Assembly: GCA_001661515.1 (NCBI GenBank)
Contig: LUVW01000021.1
Coordinates: 335,716 to 399,715, forward strand
Direction of reading: 5' to 3'
Length of the DNA stretch: 64,000 nucleotides
Source of the DNA: Capniomyces stellatus
Taxonomy: Eukaryota > Kickxellomycota > Harpellomycetes > Harpellales > Legeriomycetaceae
The first letter of the stretch is position 1; the number at the start of each line of letters is the position of its first letter. The notes under the pieces are model-generated. The model saw only the letters and a program-made list of their open reading frames with translations. It had not been told where the DNA came from and made no database searches. Positions 46,151 to 56,688 of this stretch are shown here, one piece after another. Position numbers and translations under genes: made by a program.

Positions 46151-48024
46151 CTACTGGTATGGAATGTTATGATAAGCGCCCATAATTCTGCCTACGTCAA
46201 ATGAAAATCCAGATATTGACACTGGTGGTTTTAAAAGCAAGTGGCTGAGTTGGGTGGGCGTGTTGGTGCTATTGTCATTGGAACTATTGGTGTTGTTAGC
46301 GTTGAATTTGGTGTCATTCTTTGTGGCTGTGGCAATATTAGGTTCTGAAGAGCGACCCATAAGTAGCTCCAATAGCGAGTTGTTTAACCTCTGTGGTGGA
46401 TTTCCAGAGTCGTTGTTGCTAACGCTTTCGGGTTGTGTAGAGCTGACAGCGGTATTGAAGTTTACATCTTTAATACGGCCAACGTAAAGAAACATAGACA
46501 TGTATATACATATATTTTAGTAAGCCAGTGTGGTTTAGGCGTTTTTCAGCAAGCTTGGAACTACGCTAAAACAAAAACATATTATAAAGTAAGAGTTACC
46601 TCTATTCAAAATCGATCCCTGTATTTTAATAAACGTTTCAGGGTCCATGGCCATGTTGTTTGTAGGCTTGCTGGGGCTATTGTCGGCATTTTGAGCTGAG
46701 CTGGAAATTTTTAGCGGATCATACAGGTAAATGACGTTCTTGGGCTGTTTGATAATTCCAGAAATGGTCTTCATGCGCGAGTTGCGTTTCAGAATATAGT
46801 GGTACAGCGGTCTATTGGTTTAGTACAGTATCAGTTCGTGTCAATATGTCAAGTATTCAGATGCTTTAAAAACCAAGCTTGGACAAGGTGTTCCCAACAC
46901 GCTAAGCCCATAAAGCTAAAGGCGCTACAATCAACAACGAGTATAGTCGCAAGTATTTGCTGGCAAATCATACTTACAGAATGAATGGCCGCACTAGAAA
47001 GAACTTTGGCTCCTTAATTATCCCCTCGCCTTTGTTTTTTCCTTGTATATTTGAACCTAAAAGATCAGAAATTGAATGCCAGCTGATCTGGCTGATTTCC
47101 TTTCTAGTTTTTGTTTCAAATATCGTTTCTTCAGGAATTCCACAAATATAGTAAAGTCGGACACGATGGTCAGAAACAATTCGCTCTATCCATTCCTTTT
47201 CTTTGATAAATGGCCCCACATCAAACCCTATCTCCTCCATAGTTTCGCGTCTGGCACAATCCACCTCTAGCTCGCTCTTGTTGATTTTTCCCTGTGGAAA
47301 ACTCCAACTAGATTTTGTCGACCAGCCTTTCACTAACAGCACCTACATTTCCTTAACCAAATCGATCAATTCCTTTAGCACAAAACCCTCATTTGTATTT
47401 TGGTATTCCTATTTCTGCTAAATGCATTGTAGCGCCAGACAAACCAATAACCAATTAGTCAATTAAATATCAATACAAACCTTATTCATCTTATCGTTCA
47501 GGATAATAGAGCCACACACGGGCACTTTGAATTTATATTTCAAGAACGTGTGGTACACCTCGCTCGGATTCAATCTCCATTGGCTCAATAATGGGCAGTG
47601 CTGAAGCATTAAAGACGCAAAATTCTTTAAAGTCATGGATGGAAGATTGGGATTTTGCTCAATAATAAAGTCTTCGTAAAACCAATGCGCCTCTTCGATC
47701 TGGAAAAATATTCGCTCAACCGTTTTAAGTTCTTCCTTTGGAACATTGATAATAAATCGCCTATTTATTTATTTTATTACAAGATTAGCTTAAATTGCAA
47801 GTATCAACAACTACTTGGATGTTTCTATGGTATCATTTTGGAAAGCCATTTAGTTTTGATTTTAGCCCTAGTTTTGGGTTTATCCTTAGTTTTGGGTTTA
47901 GTTCTAGTTTTGGGTTTAGTTTTGGTTTAAAGTTGGTATTTTAGTAAATTTATTACGTCGCTAAATCGTCCAGAACTTCTTGTATCACATTGTACTTTAC
48001 CATAGAGTATGAAGAGTCGTCCAT
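46151..48024 (-). CDS. DCP2: mRNA-decapping enzyme catalytic subunit DCP2 (Nudix)
   Basis: Dcp2 removes the m7G cap from mRNA in P-bodies. Exons: 48024-47957, 47760-47481, 47342-46978, 46811-46600, 46467-46151 (413 aa); all phases agree. The N-terminal regulatory domain has RFIINVPKEEL, FFQIEEAHWFYEDF and HCPLLSQW, ending VPVCGSIILND. The Nudix domain starts VLLVKGW, and its box (residues 134-156, GKINKSELEVDCARRETMEEIGF read as Gx5Ex7REx2EEx2) has all metal-binding glutamates. Box B and the C-terminal helix follow (FFLVRPFI...PLYHYILKR). The tail has two short Leu-rich motifs, SLLELLMG and SHLLLKPP, that resemble the HLM motifs used to bind Edc3. The tail is much shorter than in yeast (970 aa). 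Intron 1 carries a minisatellite. Confidence 0.95.
47852..47932. repeat. Minisatellite tagttttgggttt in DCP2 intron 1
   Basis: Four to five imperfect copies of tagttttgggttta fill the middle of the 196-nt intron (47761-47956). The unit is G/T-rich and telomere-like. Confidence 0.85.
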
Positions 48025-49196
48025 TTTTAAAGTTACTATTCTATATTATGACAATCGCACTATGCCAAGTTTTATAGCAATGCACTTTATAGTTAAGCGG
48101 GTTATGAGTTGAGAAATTAAGTCTTTTACTTTTTAATTCCATTAACAGTTTTATTCAAGCTGCTTTTTCTTTCCGCTTTTTTTTTCTTGTTTTTAAAGTC
48201 CTACTTTAAGACAATTACTACTGTCCAATATTGACCGCATATTGGTTAGGCAGAATTATATTCTCAATTAATCGCGTAGTGGTAAATTTTGGCTTTTGGA
48301 TATGCGGAGTAATTAAAGACAGCTTTGCTTTGCTTCTAACCATGTGGTTTGGTTGGTTGGCTGGCTAGTGTGTTCGCTAAAGTGCAAGTAGGTCTGGGTT
48401 TAGACATGATAGGAGCATATCGAACGTCAGAATAAGCTTCGCCCAGTTGACAAGGGGGCAAGATAGTTGTGACGTTTTAAAGCTGGTCCGACCGGGCTCA
48501 ATCAACTTTTATCAGCTTTTACTTTAGTTTATTTGTATCAATTTATAATAGTTTAAAAAGCGAGCAAGTATAATAAAAATATTCCCGGCTCTCCAAAATA
48601 ATCGTCTTTCTTTAAAAAAAAAGTAAACTATTTTCTAATTTTGTTTATTTCAATTTACTTTTCAACCTTGCTTAAGTGCCAGATTATTTAACTACATTAT
48701 GGTTTGTAATAAGATATAGTCCAATAAAAGTAAAGTAAAAATAATACTTTTTGGTAAATTAGGGTGAATGTGGTCAACTGGAAAGCTGAATAATATTTTT
48801 GGCAGAGGCAAATGGAAACTCGTAAACAGTATTTGTTTACAAGACGTACGAAATGCCTCAATATCGCTTACATAAAACCCCTAATATACTTTGTAAATAG
48901 CTGGGGGTGTTGAGGATAATATCGCCCTTTAAACATTTAACTTGCTTGAAATAGCAAAAAAAGCGACTTGAAAAGCTTCAAACGGCTTATATGTGTAGAT
49001 ATATATTTAAGACGTAAAGCATTGTCGAAGTTCCAAACGTCACCTCTTTCATTAACGCGACTTACTGAATAAAAATTGAATCAAGTTAATTGTATACTAC
49101 ACAGCGTCTTAAATCGTACCTATTACTCGCTTTTAAGAATCAACTAGACAAGTAATACTTAAAGGCTCTGGCCCAAAGCTTTACACAGCAAAGAAA
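48025..49196. other. Intergenic region between divergent DCP2 and the secreted repeat protein
   Basis: 1.2 kb of AT-rich DNA shared by two divergent starts. I see no gene. A ggtttggttggttggctggct repeat lies near 48346-48366. Sequence just before the right-hand gene includes atatatatttaag at about 48999-49011. Confidence 0.5.
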
Positions 49197-49958
49197 ATGT
49201 TAAAGTACACTATACTAATAATAGCATTGGTATCATTGACTATTATCGCTGACGGGAAGAGCGTTAGAAGCTCTAAGTCAAGGCTATTTAGAAAGAGGGC
49301 GGAAGGAGGAAGCTTGTATAAGGGAAGTAAACACGCGGTTAAAAATGAAAACCAACCCACAAAGACCAAAAATGAGCTCACAAGAGTTGAGAAGCCATTA
49401 GAAGAACAGAGGCCTGATAAAGGGGAAGAGAAGCCTGATGAAGAGGAAAAGAGACCCGAGGAAGAGGTAAAGAGGCCCGAGGAAGAGGTAAAGAGGCCCG
49501 AGGAAGATGTAAAGAGGCCCGAGGAAGAGGAGATACCATTGAAAGAAAAGAGACCGCACAAAAAGAAGAGACCGTTGAAAAGCAAAAAAAACACAAATGT
49601 TAAATCTAAAATACATCAGAAAGACGCTACCACCAAGGAAAATAAAGACATGCCAGAGGAAGGTGATGTGGATGAAGTAGATGGTGGAGTGGAGGGTGGA
49701 GTGGAGGGTGGAGTGGAGGGTGGAGTGGAGGGTGGTGGAAAGGGACAGTTTGATGGAGAGGGGCATGCTGATATAGATTATAGTGATTATGATGATTATG
49801 ATGATTATGATTATGATGATTATGATGATGACGACTATGATGATGGTCCGTATGGCTATGATGACTATTATGATCCCTACGACGGATACTCGGATGATCA
49901 CAGGGGAAACGCGGGCCATTACGACGATTATGAGGGGCATTCTGATTATAATAAATAA
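49197..49958 (+). CDS. Secreted, highly charged repeat protein (hypothetical)
   Basis: I do not recognise a family. The 253-aa single-exon product has a clear signal peptide (MLKYTILIIALVSLTIIADG) and then only charged repeats: KRPEEEV-type heptads (about 85-112), a Lys/Arg-rich patch KRPHKKKRPLKSKK (about 118-131), four to five GGVE units (about 163-180), and an Asp/Tyr-rich tail of DYDD units (about 193-253). Dibasic Lys-Arg sites, including RKR near residue 34, could be cut by a Kex2-type protease, giving acidic peptides, but Pro after most of the KR pairs disfavours cleavage. There are almost no Cys residues. It could be a cell-wall, metal-binding or effector-like protein; none of these is shown. 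Confidence 0.65.
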   Translation: MLKYTILIIALVSLTIIADGKSVRSSKSRLFRKRAEGGSLYKGSKHAVKNENQPTKTKNELTRVEKPLEEQRPDKGEEKPDEEEKRPEEEVKRPEEEVKRPEEDVKRPEEEEIPLKEKRPHKKKRPLKSKKNTNVKSKIHQKDATTKENKDMPEEGDVDEVDGGVEGGVEGGVEGGVEGGGKGQFDGEGHADIDYSDYDDYDDYDYDDYDDDDYDDGPYGYDDYYDPYDGYSDDHRGNAGHYDDYEGHSDYNK

Positions 49959-50489
49959 TAAGGTTTATGCCCATGCTTTGCAGAAATCAACTTTATAGCG
50001 GCAGGATATAAATGCTGTATTTTAGTTTAATTTTATTATCGAAATCGAGTACTATTAGTTTATTTAGCAATATAGCGGATAATCCTTTTCTAAATTTTGA
50101 ATAAAATTAGGCTTAGAAGAGTGGTTAACTATCGGGATAATACACAAGAGTTTTTGCAGAATTAGAGAAATATGAGTGAATTGATATGCGAGCAGTTTAA
50201 TAAAGTACGTTGGTTGATAAACAATATTAGAAGTAAAGGCAAGAAGCTGCTTGCTTTTATAACAAATACATTGATTGATTGAAAGTTGTAGGCAAAAAAA
50301 TAGTAAAATAAAGGTCAAGTTAGTAAAAAGAAAATAAAAAAATAAGGATTTAGGTCAAAGTCGGAAAAAAAAACCAATTAACCGTTGAAAATTAACAAAA
50401 GTAGCGAATAAGGTCACTGTAAACCAGAAAAGAAAGAAATGGAAATTCGTTTGGTTAAAAAAAAACCAAAAACGGGTTCGAAAAAAGTG

Positions 50490-50520
<31 letters not shown>

Positions 50521-50844
50521 TGAAAAACTTGAATAAAAAAAAAACATTTAAACGTCAAAGGAATTAAAGGGAATAACAAGAATAAACTGATTAAGAAAGA
50601 ATTTAAAGTAAACAAAAGTTCTTTTAAACAAAAAGATTGGCGATTTAAATCGGATAAAGAAAAATACCCTTCGAGCTTGGGATATCTATAAATTTACAGT
50701 TAGGGAGGCGTACAATACTGATCTTTCTGTCTCTATTTTAGTTTTAGTTCGATTTAGTAAATATATTTGGAAAGATAAAGTTGATTCAAGCAGTGGAGTT
50801 GAGAAAAAGAAATTGGAAAGCAGAAGAGATTGAATAGTATAGTG
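49959..50844. other. Intergenic region between the repeat-protein gene and POM152
   Basis: A-rich on the plus strand, with a poly(A) run of about 24 at 50497-50520. No gene is supported. Confidence 0.6.
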
Positions 50845-52975
50845 ATGGAAGGGAAAGGGGGCAAAAAGACGGGATTGAGGCAGGTGGGGCGGTATGGAAT
50901 AGGAAAGGAGACGGTTAAAAAGGAAGAGTGTAGAGTAGGCGAAGAAATTGGGAGTCATAGTTATAGAAATGGATGGGAGGATAATAAGGGGATTGAGAAT
51001 AAAGTAGACCGAGATAGAAGCGAGAGGTGGAAGGAAAAGGAGAGTTTGTTTAAAGATTTTCAGAAAAAAGGGGGACTGATAAGCTTTAAAGCAAGAGGAG
51101 AGAGCAGCGAGGGTGAACTCAGAGGTAGGAGGCAGAATAGTAATGTAGTTGGACTGGGTGGAGGGTATTTTGGGGGCGGGGCGAAGGAGAGGGAGGATAG
51201 GGATTTGGGCAGAGAGAAGGCTGGAATTGAAGAGACTTTGGGAGAAGGCAAAGTGGATGAGATCTTGCAAAGAATATACAAAAAACAAATGGGAGTTGAG
51301 CGCGGGGATCTAACAACGAGAGAGGGCAGCGGAGACAGCGGGGAGAAAGGAAAGAAAAGGGAGGGAGATGAGAAAAGGGAAAAGGAGCCGCTGATTCCTG
51401 TTAGTAAAGTTGATGGGCCGAGCCAAAGAAAGTACTTTTTTGGGATAACAGCGGTATTGTTGGGGGCAGAGGTTATGGATTGTGTGGGCAGGTACCTTGA
51501 AGATAGCAATGGGGTACAGGGGTTGATGGGGGCAGACATTGAGATGGAGTTGGAGAGCCGGAGAAGAAGCGCAGGGATGTTTTTGAAATGGAGCTTTATA
51601 TCGATTCTATATGTGGTTGGGGTGTATAAGATGCGGATTCCTAGACTGGAGTTAAATATGAAGGGAGGCGTAGGGCTGCTGCTAGGGCTGGTATTTTTGC
51701 ACTTGAACATGTTTATTCTTGATCAGGTAAATAGTATAGAGATGACTGAGATAGTATAGAGATGACTGAGATAGTATAGAGATGATTGAGATATAATAGA
51801 GATAAATAGAGATACTTGAGATATAATAGAGATAAATAGAGATACTTGTTACAATAGAAATACTAGATATATTAAAAGTAAACTGGGATGTGTATATAGA
51901 ACATTGTTTTGTGGATGGTTAGAGCGGTGGTGGCAAGCTTATCTTCGGGGGTGGCGAAGTTGGTTTGGAGCATACCGTACTTGGGCAAGCCGATACTGAG
52001 AGATTCGGAGTTGCTGATGGATGGGTATAGAGAGATGGGGGACAATATATTGGGATCGCATGTAATTAATTTTCTTTCGCAAAGTTACGTGAGTATGAAC
52101 CCAGGGGGAGAGATTTACTGTGTTGATGAGCAAGTGGAGGGGGTGAGTGGGTGGAAAAAATACTTGGTGGGGGGGATAAAGAGCAGTAAAAGCAATAGTG
52201 AGAAAGGGAATGAGAGTAAAGATGGGGGTAAAATAAAGGGAAAGATAAACGAGATAGGGATGGGAATTGAGCAGAAAAGGTATGTGCACATTCCGGTGAT
52301 ACTAAACGGGACAGAGGCATACAAGATAACGTACTACTATGAGTCGTTGAAGGAAGAGAAGAGAGAAATGATCAGCGAGGTGATAGACAAAAAGCGGCTT
52401 CGGGTGATAACGAGGTATAGCAAGAGCAAAGGAGAGCAATTGTCGCAATACAATTTGATAGTGAAGAAGGCGGGACTGTATAGATTGGTGTCAGCAGAGG
52501 ACAAAAGAGGAAACCGGTTCCAGATTAGAGAGTCGAAAAAGGGGATTTTGGAGGAGATGGCGGTGGTGGTTGAATGTCCAAAGGGGAGGCTGAGGTGGGA
52601 GAATGGAAACCAAATTGAAGGCGATGAGGTTTTGGTTGGCAGGGCAAAGATACTTGTGTGTGCAAGGAGTAAAGGACAGATGGGAGAGAGTGGTTTGGAG
52701 AGAGGATTAGAGCTTAAAAGAGTGGATGGAACAGAGAAAGAAAAGGAAATAGAGAAAGAAAAGGAAACAGAGAAAGAAAAGGGAAAAGAAGGGATGTTAC
52801 AAGTAATTGTTGAAGGAGTTGAACCATTGGAGCTGATGATAGTAAGAGTATTTAATGGGCGTGAACAAGTTTTGACACTAGATGGAATTCAGCCAAGAGT
52901 GGACGAGGATTTCTATAAGGATAATTTTGGGATAGGAATAGAAACAAACGTTGAAAGGAATGTAGATGGTAGTGA

Positions 52976-53011
<36 letters not shown>

Positions 53012-55937
53012 AGAGTTGAAAAGGCAGTACGAGTCTAGAAAGTTGAGATATAGTATAGCAGAGGGATTTGTGGAGGCAGGAGAGTACGAGTATAGGCTGG
53101 TATATGTGAGGGATGCAGGAAACCATACAAGGACGCTTTATGGAGGCAGGGGGCGAGGGGCAGGGGCAGGGGCAGGGGTAGGGGCAGTGGCAGGGAAGCT
53201 GGAGGGCGAAGATATTCAGCAGGAAATAGACGAAGGAAAGCTGCTGTTAATCAAGGTATTGGCTCGGCCTAAAGTGATGTGGGCGGGAGTGGCGGCGTCA
53301 GGGGTGGTTCTGAAAAGGTCAAACGACCGACAAAAAAGCGCGGCGATCAAGCTGGGGGTGAAGCTGGAGGGAAAGGCACCGTTTATGGTGACGTACACGG
53401 TGAAGAAGGTGAGGACGAACGCAGACAACAAGATGGTTGAGAGCGATGAAAAGGAAGAGGAGGAGACGGAGGAAATCCGGGACAGAAGCAGAGGGTACTT
53501 GCTAGCAAGACGGGCAGGGATATACAAGCTTAAGGAGATAAGAGACGCCAACTGTAAGGGAGGTCAGGTAGACGAGGCAGCGGTGACAATTATGGATACT
53601 TTGGAGCCGCAGCTGAAGGTGACGTCGCGACCGATTTCAGCAGAGAACTGCGAGGGTGAAATTGGAGTGATTATAGAGCTTATGATGAGTGGAGAGCCGC
53701 CATTTGTAGTGTTTTACAACCAAAAGCTGGGCAGAGGAGTGGTCGAGAAGCGGGTGAATGTGCAGAACCACCGCCACATTCTCAGGCTGACACCCGAGTT
53801 GGCCGGGGACTACGAGTTTGACTTTTTCAAAATAATGGACACCAACTACCCAACAGGCGTGCAAACGAAGCAAACGGTGAAGCAAACAGTGCACCCGCAG
53901 CCATCAATCAGAGTTTTGGACAGCGATGTGGTCAAAGCGTGTCTGCACAAAACAGCGTACATCAACCTGAAGCTGCTGGGCAACGGGCCGTGGGAGTTGG
54001 GGTACTCGATGATCCAGCCAGACGGCTCGTCAGCAATGTTTACGAAATCAGCAAACGAAAGCGACTTGAGACTGGAGGTTGGACCGTTTACCAGCAGTGG
54101 GCAGCAGTACATTGAGTTTGTTGAGATCAGCGACTCGAGAAAGTGCAAACGCCGACTGATGCAGAGAATCACGTTTAATGTCCGCGAGTCTGGCCCAAAG
54201 GCTGAGTTTGCCTGCCCAGGCGGCGGAGTTCGGGTTTTGGACGGTAAGCCAGCGTTTTTGCCTGTCAGAATTGAGGGCGAGTCACCAATTGAGATCAAGT
54301 ACCAGTGGCTCGGCGACAAATCCTCCAACTCCACCATTCCAAGTTCAAGCGCCGTTCCAATCACCTACAAAGTCACCAAAGGGATGATGAAAGGCTCGGT
54401 TTACGATCTTGACTTACCCGTAAAAGCGCCGGGCGAGTACCAGCTCGTTTCGGTCAATGACTACTGCCTAGGCGAAATTGGGCCCAGCTCGGTTTGCTCA
54501 GTTAAAGTTGAACCTAAACCTCAGGCTTGGTTTGACGATGTGCAGCGGGTTGGCGGGGAAATCATCAAGCAATCCCGCGTGTGCCAGTCCACCTCCAGAC
54601 TGGGCCCTGTTGTTCCCATCAGCCTTGATGGCATTGGTCCCTTTAACGTCAAGTACTCGGTGCAATACTGGTCCAATTACAACTCTACAGTCAGGGGAAT
54701 TCCCGACAAAATCAGCTCCCACTCCTCTGTTGTCTTTGGCCATGGCTCGTCAACAATCAAACTCAACATCACCCGCTCTGGGCTGTACCGGTACTCGCTA
54801 CTCTCAATCAGCGACCAGCTGTATTCCAACCACCAGAACCTGGCCTACTCTGCCGGTAAACCCGTTGTTCTTGAACACATCGTCTACCCCGTTCCTATTG
54901 GCTCGCTGGTGCACTCCTTGCCAAAGAGCCACGTTTCGCAGGTTGGTGGCGAGGCCTTGTCTGCAGCCCCCGCTGGCTCCAGGGTTGGCACGGGCGATGG
55001 ACCTATCCAGATCTGCATTCCAAGAGGCTCGCCTTCATTTAGTGAGGAGGAATGGAGATCTCTTTACTCCAAACACTCGCCTCTAATCAGCATTGAGATC
55101 AACAAGCAGTTCAACTTAAAGCCTCCCTTCACAGCCTGGGTTGAGATTCTCTCCAAGCATTCTGCCAACAAACTCATCCAGGTCGACGACATCACCAGCT
55201 ACTCCCACCCCCTAGACCTGCCCATGTACCTGTCGCCCCAGTCCGGCAAATTCACCATCCGCCTCGTCAAAATCTCTGACCAGCACTCCTGCATCTACTC
55301 TGCCTACCCCCACAACGACAAGCTGGTTGAGGCCGGAATCGACTTTGAGTTTGTTGAGGCCCCTGACGTCATTCTGTCAAGCGAAATGACCACTTCCTTC
55401 ACTAACCACATTCCTGCCCACGACCAGCTCGTTGAAAAACATGTCTGCGTTGGCGACCTGCTGGCCTTTGACATCCTTGGCCTGCCTTCCTGGTCCCTTG
55501 TCTACAGCTACAACAAAAGAAATATCTCCAAGTCCCTAACCTCCCCCCTCTTCAAAAAGCTGCTCGACTCTAGCGGCTCCTTCTCAATAGACTCCATCTG
55601 CCACCAAACATCAAACTCTTGCTGCTCAAACCCAACTAACCAGGCCTACCACGTCCACTCTTTGCCAACCGCTAAAATCAACAACGGCAAAAACATCCAT
55701 CAAAGCATCCAAATGGGCCAGCAAGTCGATATCACTATCTCCTTCACTGGCTCCCCACCCTTCACTTTTACTTGGCACAGAAAGTCCCTAGCCAACAACA
55801 AAATTCTCGAGTCCCACACCGTTAAAAATCACCCCCACTTTTCTTACAATCTGGTTGCCAGTTATGAAGGTCTCTTCCAAGTCACTTATATCCAAGACAA
55901 GTACTGCCATTTCCCCAAAAACTCTATTCATAACTAG
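50845..55937 (+). CDS. POM152: Nuclear pore membrane glycoprotein POM152
   Basis: Pom152 anchors the nuclear pore complex in the pore membrane with a large lumenal part. Exons: 50845-51726 and 51900-55937 (1,639 aa; yeast 1,337). The N-terminal cytoplasmic region (about 1-180) is Gly/Glu/Lys-rich. It is followed by the family motif EPLIPVSKVDGPSQRKYF and membrane helices at about 196-214, 245-262 and 275-292; exon 2 then begins NIVLWMVRAVVASL. The lumenal part is a series of Ig-like repeats, recognisable by motifs such as PLELMIVRV, KAPFMVTYTVKK, PPFVVFYNQK, GPWELGYSM, GPFNVKYSV and PPFTFTWHRK, each followed by G-x-Y-x-L/F strands. Low-complexity inserts: EKEKE repeats (about 52733-52790) and a Ser run (about 52975-53008). 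The 173-nt intron is mostly tandem repeat. GC skew changes sign along the gene. Confidence 0.9.
51727..51899 (+). repeat. POM152 intron 1 made of tandem repeats
   Basis: The intron holds three copies of a 20-bp unit (agtatagagatgactgagat) followed by about two copies of a 30-bp unit (ataatagagataaatagaga plus tacttgagat). Donor is GTAAAT at 51727, acceptor TATATAG ending at 51899. Confidence 0.9.
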
Positions 55938-56688
55938 ACTTTTCTAATCTTTTCTTTTAACCTATCATTTTCCTTTTATTTTACCATTTTATTTTTCTTT
56001 TTATCCTATCATTTTCATTTCATTTTATTCTATTACATTATTTTCCTTTTATTTATTTTCCTTTTATTTATTTCTTTTATTCACTTTTATTTACTTTTAA
56101 TTTGCTTTATCTTTTTATTTGATCATTAATTACTAATCCCAACTACTATTTTTATTTATTTTGACCCGGTTTCTTAATTGCTATTTAATTTTGACCCGGT
56201 TTCTTCATTATTTTATTTTATTTTGACTCGGTTATTTATTTAATTATCATTCTTTTTATTATAGTCAAAAAAAAAATCAAGTTATTTATCTTTAAATTGA
56301 TTTTGCGCTTTGTGCTCTAAAAAAATATAGTTATTGTTTACTTTCTATTATCTTTTTTATTATCTATCTTTTTTATTATCTTTCTTTTATGTACGATCTT
56401 TTTTTTTTTTCTTTTTTTTTCTTTCTTTTTTCTTTTTTTCTTTTTTACACTATACAAAAAAACGAGTCAGGTAGTTTAAGCACTAATAATCCCAAGTCGA
56501 GCAAATTTGTATAGAATAAACCCGTAATTACTACATTTTTATTTACTCGGTTCCCGACTTCACTAACTAACTCGAAAAAAAAATAAATATGTAATTTTAC
56601 TACGAGAATTCGCTCAAAAGCCATGTTGCGCGACTCCTCTTCCTCTATATTTTAAATATAGTTTCAGATGTTTTAAATTTTAAATTAA
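55938..56688. other. Intergenic region between POM152 and the F-box-like gene
   Basis: Very T-rich, with repeats of ttttatttattttcc (about 56037-56075), three copies of attttgacccggtttctt-like sequence (about 56157-56233), and long pyrimidine runs (about 56340-56447). No gene is supported. Confidence 0.65.

Noticed and set aside
49398..49974. Minus-strand frames of up to 180 codons opposite the secreted repeat protein
   Set aside because: They are Ile- or His-rich reverse readings of the Asp/Tyr repeat; the plus frame has the ATG and signal peptide.
51060..51710. Minus-strand frame of 216 codons, Ser/Pro/Leu-rich
   Set aside because: Antisense of POM152 exon 1; open because the coding strand is purine-rich and stop codons are rare in the complement.
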